DNA of 64,000 nucleotides. It comes from Stomoxys calcitrans. Lineage: Eukaryota > Arthropoda > Insecta > Diptera > Muscidae. Both the position numbers and the translations under genes were made by a program. The notes below the pieces were generated by a model that made no database searches, was not told the origin of the DNA, and saw nothing but the letters and a program-made list of their open reading frames with translations. The DNA lies in assembly GCF_963082655.1 (NCBI RefSeq), contig NC_081553.1:24207276-24271275 (forward strand). Direction: 5' to 3'. Positions within the stretch are counted from its first letter, which is position 1, and every line of letters begins with the position of its first letter. Below are positions 57,375-64,000 of the stretch, piece after piece.

Positions 57375-58165
57375 ATGGCAGCTGGTTGTACGCACCGGAT
57401 TGACCCGATGGAACCCTCATCGGCAAGGACTACCGCATCTGTGTACGTGTTCGTCTTTTTTCGTCATTGGAGAGGCACGGGATTGAAAAGAACCCCGCAC
57501 CCTGGTTCTGTTCGGTTTGCCAGAACCGCCTCCATTATCGGTCGGTGTCGGTGAGGTGTAACCGGTGCATGGAGTGGGTTCATTTCCGATCACTTTATTA
57601 CAGGAGTATAGTCATACTGGTTATGTGGCAAGGAGCTGTGCGAACATAGCCAGCAGTGGATCAAAAGCCTCGTCGTCGTCGCCTTCTGCGTCCTCGTCGT
57701 CGGACTATGTGACTCCCCCGGCCTCTCCCGTATGGCAATTTACGAAACAGCAGTATCCAAGCCCAAATATTGCCAGGCCAGTGCCGGGAAGTGTATAGTT
57801 TTTGCAGTTAAACTGCAACGGACTTCGTGGCAAGATCGAAGAGATTGTGAACTTTATGAGTCGGAAGAGCAGGAGACAAAGCTGACCAACACCTGCAGCT
57901 TGCACAGTTGTCACGGTTACAATGTGCTACGCAAGGATCGCTGGATGGAGATGGGGGTTGGCCTTCGTTATACACCATTCCGTGCAATATTGACCTATCT
58001 CGCCTGCGCATGGCGCTAGTGACCCCTACATGGAATGCATGGGGATAGCAGTCAGTTCCGATACTGCCTAGATAGAGCTATACAGAGTGAACATACCGCC
58101 GGTTGGTAGCTGTGTCCTGATTAATGGCCAAGCTTACAACCCCGACATAACAGATGCTACTTTGG
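57375..58165 (+). pseudogene. Jockey-like LINE fragment nested in the RTE copy
   Basis: Pieces read KNPAPWFCSVCQNRLHYRSV and SVRCNRCMEWVHFRS (Cys-rich motif, C-x2-C repeated), then a Ser/Pro-rich linker, then LQLNCNGLRGKIEEIVNFMS, the usual start of the Jockey endonuclease (LQ.NCNGL). Further on, YRVNIPPVG and YNPDITDA remnants occur. Frame changes occur near 57490, 57590 and 57800. The RT domain is absent. Confidence 0.75.
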
Positions 58166-58219
58166 ATTAAGCAAGCAGATGAGGAGCAAAGTCACCTCTC
58201 GGCCGACGTAAATTACATA

Positions 58220-58757
58220 ATACAAGACACTAATATTACCCGTGCTGTGGTACGGCTTCGAAGCATCGATACTTGCGAAAGCAGATGAGTCAGTACTTGG
58301 AGTGTTTGAGAAAAAATTCCTTCCCAAAATATATGGACTAGTTAGCGTTAATGGAGAATATAGACGTTGTAGGCGTGGAGAATATAAGCGTTTTATCCTT
58401 CCTAAAGTATATGAACTAGTTAGCGTTTATGGAGAATATAGGCGTTGTATCAATCACGAGCTGTGTATACTGCTCACACAGCTCATGATTGGTACAACGC
58501 CTATATTCTCCATACACGATGATAGCATAGTTAAACGTATCAAAATTCAACGTTTGCGTTGGCTAGGTCATGTTGTCAAAATGGATGAAGAAGCCCCAGC
58601 ACAAAGGCTTTTGAAGGTGATCACGGATGCACTCGCAAACCGGGACGACCAAGAGCCCGATGGAAAGGTCAAGTGCTGGGAGACAAGTCGAAACTTGGTG
58701 TCAGAGATTTTAGAAGGAGCGCCGAAGATAGAGACCAATGGGACATATGTTCTGTGA
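58220..58757 (+). pseudogene. RTE-like C-terminal fragment with rearranged repeats
   Basis: Reads VLWYGFEASILAKADESVLG and VFEKKFLPKIYGLVSVNGEY, then a second copy of that text (LPKVYELVSVYGEYRRC) 78 bp later. A 36-bp inverted repeat follows, then DDSIVKRIKIQRLRWLGHVV and KMDEEAPAQRLLK. This is the part deleted in the copy at 31890-34356. The 171-codon frame at 58242-58757 stays open despite the rearrangement. I do not regard it as a functional gene. Confidence 0.8.
58431..58511. repeat. Inverted repeat, 36-bp arms, 9-bp loop
   Basis: Arm 58431-58466 (ggagaatataggcgttgtat and onward) pairs with 58476-58511 with two mismatches. It lies within RTE-derived coding sequence. The inverted copy is absent from other RTE sequence here. 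Confidence 0.9.
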
Positions 58758-58800
58758 TAGCCAATGTAAGTTAGTTAGCAAGTTAGACCATATTTGGATT

Positions 58801-59039
58801 TAGAAGGCCACCGTAGCATTGAGGTTACCATGTTCGCCTGTGACGCTGAAGGACTGGGTTCAAATCCTGGCAGGACCATCAGAAAAATTTTCAGCTGTGG
58901 TAATGCCGCCGTTCGGACTCGGCTATAAAAAGGAGGTCCCTCATCATTGAGCTTAAAATTGAAACGGACAGCACTCATTGATTTGGGAGAAGTTTGCCTC
59001 AGTTCCTTAATGGAATATTCATGGGCAAATTTGCATTTG
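58801..59039 (+). mobile_element. tRNA-derived SINE, plus strand, with 12-bp target duplication
   Basis: Head ggccaccgtagcattgaggt (A box region), gggttcaaatcctggc (B box with one change), body ggctataaaaaggaggtccc, tail tcatgggcaaatttgcatt. Direct repeat catatttggatt at 58789-58800 and 59040-59051. The insertion lies between the RTE tail and a family D element. Confidence 0.9.
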
Positions 59040-60189
59040 CATATTTGGATTGTTTGTTTGTTCCGTATAGACTCAAAAACGGCTGAACCGATTACCTTGA
59101 AATGTTCACAGATTATGTAGGTTGGTCAGGAAGGAAACATAGCCTATATAATTTTTTAATATCGGGAGGGGGGCGGACCCTCCCCTTTACCCCAAATGTA
59201 CTACCCAAAAATAAAAGAAAACCGATCGGGACAATATGGGATTCAAATTAAAGGTATTCAAGAGTAGAGTACGAATTTCATAAAAAAAGTTGGGTCCAAG
59301 TATCTGGGGGCCGCCCCAGCCCCAAAACTCCTTAATATAGGTTTATTTGACGATCATGACAATATGGGACTCAAATGAAAGGTATTCGGGAATAGATTAC
59401 GAATATGGTCCGGAAGTGGGAATAGGCTTTATAATTTATTGATAACGGAAAGGGGCGGACCCTCCCCCTTACGCCAAAAGTACTACCCAAAAAAAAGTGG
59501 ACCAATCGGGACAATATGGGATTCAAATGAAAGGTATTCAAGAGTAGAGGGACAATATGGGATTCAAATGAAAGGTATTCAAGAGTAGAGTACGAATTTC
59601 ATAATAAAAGTTGGGTCCAAGTACCTGGGGCCGCCCCAGCCCCAAAACCCCTTAAAATAGGTATATTTGACGATCATGACAATATGGGACTCAAATGAAA
59701 GGTATTCGGGAGTAGATTACGAATATGATCAGGAATTAGGAATAGGCTTCATAATTTATTGATAACGGAAAGGGGCGGACCCTCCACCGTTACCCCAAAA
59801 AATCCACCCAAAATCAAAAATGGACCGATAAGGACAATATGGGTATCAAATGAAAAGTATGCGTGAGCAGATAATGAATCTGGCATACAAATTCATGTCG
59901 AAGTATAGGGGGTCACCCCACCCCTACAAAAACGCCCAAAATGGGCGCATTAGCCAATAACGGATGTATGGGACTCGGTTTGTTTGTTCCGTATAGACTG
60001 AATAACGGCAGAATCGATTTTCTCGAAATGTTAGCATATTGTGTAGGTTGGTCTGGAAGAAAACATAGGCAACGGACGGACGCACCTTCCCCTCTTATAC
60101 CAAAAACACAACCCAAAATCAAAAGTGGACCGATCGTGACAATATAGGTATCAAATGAAAGGTATTGGGGAGTAGAATACGAATATATA

Positions 60190-60394
60190 AGTTGACCAAA
60201 AAGTAATTGCGGATTTTTTAAAAGAAAGTAAATTCAATTTTAATAAAACTTAGAGTGAACTTTAATCAAATATACTTTTTTTACAATTTTTTCTAAGAAT
60301 GAAGAAAGAATGCAATTACAGAGTCACAAGCTGTGAAAAAATTTGTCAACGCCGACTATATGAAAAATCCGCAATTACTTTTTGGGCAACCCAA
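60190..60394 (-). mobile_element. Mariner-type MITE, copy 4
   Basis: Right TIR tttttgggcaacccaa ends at 60394 next to TA (60395-60396). Left TIR is agttgaccaaaaagtaattg with changes, preceded by TA. Opposite orientation to copies 1-3. About 205 bp, so internally shortened around the agctgttac word. Confidence 0.85.
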
Positions 60395-60902
60395 TAGTAT
60401 TAAAAGTACCTATCGGGCCGCCCCAACCCCAAATCTCCCCCAAACAGATATATTGCACATTAATTTCAATATGGGGCTCAAATGAAAGGTATTAGGGAGT
60501 AAATAACCAATATGACATTAAAATTTGCGTTCAAGTCTAGGTGGCGCTTTTCCTCCTTAAGATACATCAAATGGGTTATTTGACCCATTATGACAATATG
60601 GGCCACAAATGAAAGGTATTTGAGAGTAGAAAAACGAATTTGATATCCAATTTTGGAGCCAAGTGTTTTGGGGTATGCCCTAAACTGAACTTCATTTCCT
60701 TTGGTAATAAAGAACGAATTTGATTTTTTTTTCAGTGTAAAGTCAAGGTGGCCGCCCCAGCCCCAAAGCATCCTCCAAATGGTTCATATTTACCGGCCCT
60801 GGCAATATGGGGCTCAAATTAAAGGCGATTTGGAAGTTCAGCACGAATTTGATATCCATATTTGAGTCGAAATGGCTGAGGTGCCATCCCTCTCCTAATG
60901 AG

Positions 60903-61140
60903 GAACCGAGAAGGGGCAAACTCTCACACATCAATGAGTGCCTTCCCATTCAAGTTTCAACTCAATGATAAGGGACCTTTTTTTATAGCCGAGTCCGAAT
61001 TGAGTCCCGCAGTACGACACCTCTTTGGGGAAAACTTTTTATATGACCATGCATGGCATTGTACCTTGCAAATGTCGCCAACATTAGGAGGCCGATGTTC
61101 TCGCCAGGATTCGAACCCGTTTAGCGTCATAGGCTACAAT
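60903..61140 (-). mobile_element. tRNA-derived SINE inside family D
   Basis: Tail gaaccgagaaggggcaaact, body ctttttttatagccgagtcc, cgacacctctttggggaaaa, B box caggattcgaacccg, degraded head. Same relative position in family D as 36688-36925. Confidence 0.75.
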
Positions 61141-61239
61141 GGCACGAATTCCACATCCGCATTCGGGGTGAAGTGTCCCCACCCTAAAAAGATATTAGAG
61201 AGTTAAAGAAGGCGCGGCGGAGCGGGCCCCGTTCGGTTA

Positions 61240-62748
61240 GTCTGCTATATAGGCCCAACTCTTCATTGGATGCAGAGCTCATAATAGAGCCAAATATCTT
61301 CGTCATATGCTGGTACGAATATCGCTACACATCAATTGCAGAATTATTTTATCGTTGCCATTATCTCTGATTAAATTTTGAAACACAATTGATTGCAGCT
61401 TCCATAACCCCCGCTGAAAATCACCCCATTGTGTGCCATAATTTGCCATTATTTTGTAACCAATCAGAAAAGATGGGATAAAGGCTTCACAAGAATGTTC
61501 ATTAAAGCGATATTGATTTCCTTTAAGATAGAGTAACCGACCTGACAACCCTTAAAAACTCTCCTTAGGTTTGACATTGTTTTGTAGTTCAAAAACTATA
61601 CGCGCTGGTCCTCTATAGTTGGAGGCAGTTTGATTTCCCCACAGATTTGCCAAGGAGGTTATCTCTAATTTAAACATTTCAATATGTGAGAAAATCAACA
61701 AAACTGGCAATCCTTTGTGTAAATGCTGTGTGAATGCGGTTTTGAAGAATGTTATGAGGGAAATTCCCAAGATGAAAATGGGCAACTGCCTACCCAAAGA
61801 GCCAAAAGACAAAACCGAAAAGGATATGCGGGCAGTAAGCAGTTTAAGGGGGCGTCACATTGAATCCTGAATTGATTTAGTTGCTTCATTTGAAATTTAG
61901 AATTTAGTTCATGCCCGCCAACACTTTTCTTTGTCTCCCCCCATGGCAAGAGAGTGGAAATGTTACATGTCGACGGTCCTTCGATTGTAAAAGCGAATTT
62001 ATGTTATCTTTTCCGTTGATGGCTGTTTGGCTGTTGGCTGTTGGCCCCTTGAAGAATGCTTGATGCCTGCAACTACAATACTTTTATGTGGAAGGAATCC
62101 TTTGCACTGCGTGTTTTAGTGATAAGTATCACCTTTTGCCAATGTTATCCTTTGACATGCCATGAGAATGCCAACCAATGTCCAACATCCAACGTTCTGT
62201 GGCCCACACAAGTCAAACAATCTCAATGATGCGGAAACATGCAACCATTTTCACACTTGACCTATTTTTGGGAATTCATAATTTTTCATTTTCATGAAAA
62301 ATTGCAAAAACAACATCCTATACAATAGGTGGAGGGGCCGGAACAAGGTAAGAGTAGGAGTAGGTAAGTGAGCTTTAGAAAAATTCTTCTTTGCTCGCCT
62401 CACAGCACATCAGTTGAAGTGGCAACACTTTGTGGTCAACATAAACAAACCACCCTTCATGAGTAGTAGATGGACGGCAACAACAAACAAATCTAAAATT
62501 GAGCACAAAAACGAAATTAGTCATTTGAAGTGTAGCGCTCAAGTATTATCGCTTTTTATAGTGGGTAATAGTCGAAATTTTAACATCAACACAATTCTTT
62601 GCATGTCCGCATATGACTCTGAATCCCAGAGTTTGAACTTGGCGAGAATATCAATGGTCATTACCTGACCAATGTTAGTGACAAGTTCGAAAAAGTGGTG
62701 TCGCCTTCCGGCTCGCTGTTTGGTCTCAGCTCTTAAAAGCAGGTCTTT
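61240..62748. other. Unassigned spacer
   Basis: Low repeat content compared with the rest of the window. Frames at 61303-61949 minus and 62414-62668 plus (60-86 codons) have no domain I recognise. It could be intronic or intergenic host sequence. Confidence 0.4.
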
Positions 62749-62750
62749 TA

Positions 62751-62986
62751 TGGGTTGCCCAAAAAGTAATTGCGGATTTTTTAAAAGAATATAAATGCAT
62801 TTTTAATAAAACTTAGAATGAACTTTAATCAAATATACTTTTTTTACACTTTTATTCTAAAGCAAGCTAAAAGAAACAGCTGACAAGTGACAGAAGAAAG
62901 AATGCAATTACAGAGTCACAAGCTGTGAAAAAATTTGTCAACGCCGACTGTATGAAAAATCCGCAATTACTTTTTGGGCAACCCAA
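62751..62986 (-). mobile_element. Mariner-type MITE, copy 5
   Basis: Starts tgggttgcccaaaaagtaat and ends tttttgggcaacccaa at 62986. TA flanks at 62749-62750 and 62987-62988. 236 bp, close to copy 1 in length but inverted. Sits in otherwise unique sequence. Confidence 0.92.
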
Positions 62987-63186
62987 TACAATAGCAATAA
63001 AAGGCGTATCGAGCAGTCCTCATGGTTATGGGAGGTGTGTATCCGTGGCTCCGTAATGGGATGTGGGTAAATTTGCAATTTCTACATTGATTTATGAATA
63101 TTTGAGGAGAAGTCTTTGGTTATATAGCCGATTTCTTCGAGAAATTGCATCACAATTTGTTCCTTAGTTCTAGGCTAAGAATGACA

Positions 63187-63868
63187 GGTAACAGCGTGCT
63201 AAGTTCGGCCGGGCTGAATCTTGGGAACCCACCACCATGGATTCTGCTAAAAATTTATACAAAATAAATTTATTCTACATACCAGATGTCTGCCAAACCA
63301 GCAAAAATTAAAGCTTCTAGAAACCGAACAAGAATCTTCGAGATACCGGTTTACATGGGAGCTATATCAGGTGGTTAGAGACTGATTTGGACTGTATTTG
63401 GCACAGTTGTTGGAATCATAACAGAACACTACATGCAAAATATTTAGCCAAATTGGTAAGTTTCGGCTTGCAAAGGTTCAAGAAATCCAGTGGGGAGATC
63501 GGTTTATATGGGAGCTATATCGGGTTATGGACCGATTCGAACCGTACTCAGCACAGTTGTTGGAAGTCATAATAAAACAGTTCATGCAAAATTTCAGCCA
63601 AATCGGATAAGAATTGTGCCCTCAAGCGGCTCAAGATTTCAAGTGGATAGCTTTACTCTTTCGAAAGTTAGCGTGCTTTCGACAGACAGACGAACGGACT
63701 GACGGACAGGCGGACGGAGGGACAGACGGACAGATGACTAGATTGACTCAGAACGTCGAGACGATCAAGAACCTATATACTTTATGGGGTCTTAGACGAA
63801 TATGTCGAGGTGTTACAAACAAAAGACAAGAGTAGTATACTCCCATCCTATGGTGGTGTGTATAAAAG
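63187..63868 (-). mobile_element. INE-1-like element, compact A-related subfamily, complete
   Basis: Left (3') end: taacagcgtgctaagttcgg, hairpin ttcggccgggctgaa, gaacccaccaccatggattc. Two array units. Then core (ttcgaaagttagcgtgcttt), a (GACG)n microsatellite at about 63684-63734, aacctatatactttatgggg, and 5' tip ctcccatcctatggtggtgtgtataaaa. It is the full version of the hairpin-less copy at 5727-6720. Confidence 0.88.
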
Positions 63869-64000
63869 GACATTAGTATGGCAAGAAGTTACGAAAAGAG
63901 CTCAGCAAGGATCCTAGAACGCCTAGTTTCCTAAGAAGTGAAGAAGGAAGAGAGAGCACTTTCGACAAGAGACAATGAAACTTGTAATACGCAGCCTGGA
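63869..64000. other. Unassigned window end
   Basis: About 130 bp, purine-rich on the plus strand (aagtgaagaaggaagagagag). Nothing recognised. Confidence 0.3.

Larger units (their letters stand above)
59052..61235 (+). repeat. Family D element, long, with MITE and SINE insertions
   Basis: Starts gtttgtttgttccgtataga and ggctgaaccgattaccttga. Repeated blocks include a near-identical pair at about 59160-59440 and 59450-59760 (gggcggaccctccccttacc, ttcaaatgaaaggtattcaag). A smaller exact-looking duplication, gacaatatgggattcaaatg, occurs near 59510 and 59550. It ends at agttaaagaaggcgcggcgg / agcgggccccgttcgg near 61235. Interrupted by a MITE (60190-60394) and a SINE (60903-61140). Confidence 0.7.

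Overview
This 64 kb window looks like gene-poor DNA from a higher fly, probably a calyptrate (house fly, stable fly or blow fly group). The basis is an AT-rich, intron-less sequence made almost entirely of insect transposable-element remnants, above all INE-1/DINE-1-like elements. Their end block, with the motif tatataccctccaccatagg, a (GTCY)n microsatellite and a terminal hairpin ttcggcccggccgaa followed by cttttacttgtt, closely resembles the Drosophila INE-1 layout as I remember it. I could not identify a single host gene, tRNA, rRNA or CRISPR. Nearly every open frame of 60-265 codons is a shadow of a repeat.

Four repeat families dominate. Family A has 153-bp units containing gatatagctgccatataaac and cttgacttcttgagcctc. 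Family B has 153-bp units containing catatagaccgatc and cccataaaagccacattt. A and B share the same ends. Family C has a different hairpin, agtcggccccgcccgactt. Family D has motifs such as aatatgggactcaaatgaaa and ends near gcggagcgggccc. A/B elements lie at about 2.08-3.3, 3.85-5.6, 5.73-6.7, 8.7-10.06, 11.07-13.2, 15.6-16.2, 18.7-21.2, 24.06-26.25, 27.98-29.99, 37.0-38.3, 39.3-41.8, 43.1-44.66, 45.0-48.2, 49.1-50.8 and 63.2-63.9 kb. C lies at 16.2-17.4, 38.3-39.3, 44.7-45.0 and 51.5-51.85 kb. D lies at 3.3-3.8, 17.4-17.9, 27.2-27.6, 30.1-30.8, 35.4-37.0 and 59.05-61.2 kb.

On top of these sit smaller elements: five mariner-type MITEs with TIR ttgggttgcccaaaaagtaa, two almost identical 232-bp MITEs with TIR cagggtggctgatgaa, several tRNA-derived SINEs (three with target-site duplications I could read), and a 542-bp inverted-repeat element at 23.4-23.9 kb that carries a tRNA-like B box. 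Dead non-LTR retrotransposons are also present: RTE-like copies at 10.06-11.07 (minus), 31.9-34.4 and 56.8-58.8 kb; a Jockey-like fragment at 57.4-58.2 kb nested in the last one; an I/Loa-like LINE 3' half at 51.9-54.35 kb with internal tandem duplications; and a reverse-transcriptase scrap at 0.33-0.46 kb. A 25-copy 41-bp minisatellite (54.35-55.38 kb) directly follows the LINE RNase H domain.

The remaining spacers (about 0.8-2.07, 7.4-8.6, 14.2-15.6, 18.1-18.7, 21.25-23.4, 26.25-26.9, 34.4-35.4, 41.9-43.1, 48.2-49.1, 50.8-51.5, 55.4-56.8 and 61.2-62.7 kb) are AT-rich with short simple repeats. They could be long-intron or intergenic DNA. A 200-bp run of N marks an assembly gap at 31690-31889. 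The most interesting material is structural: INE-1-like elements with two 3' ends, a precisely bounded nested insertion, and 153-bp arrays whose length is a multiple of three and so creates long false reading frames. I see no convincing new biological system.
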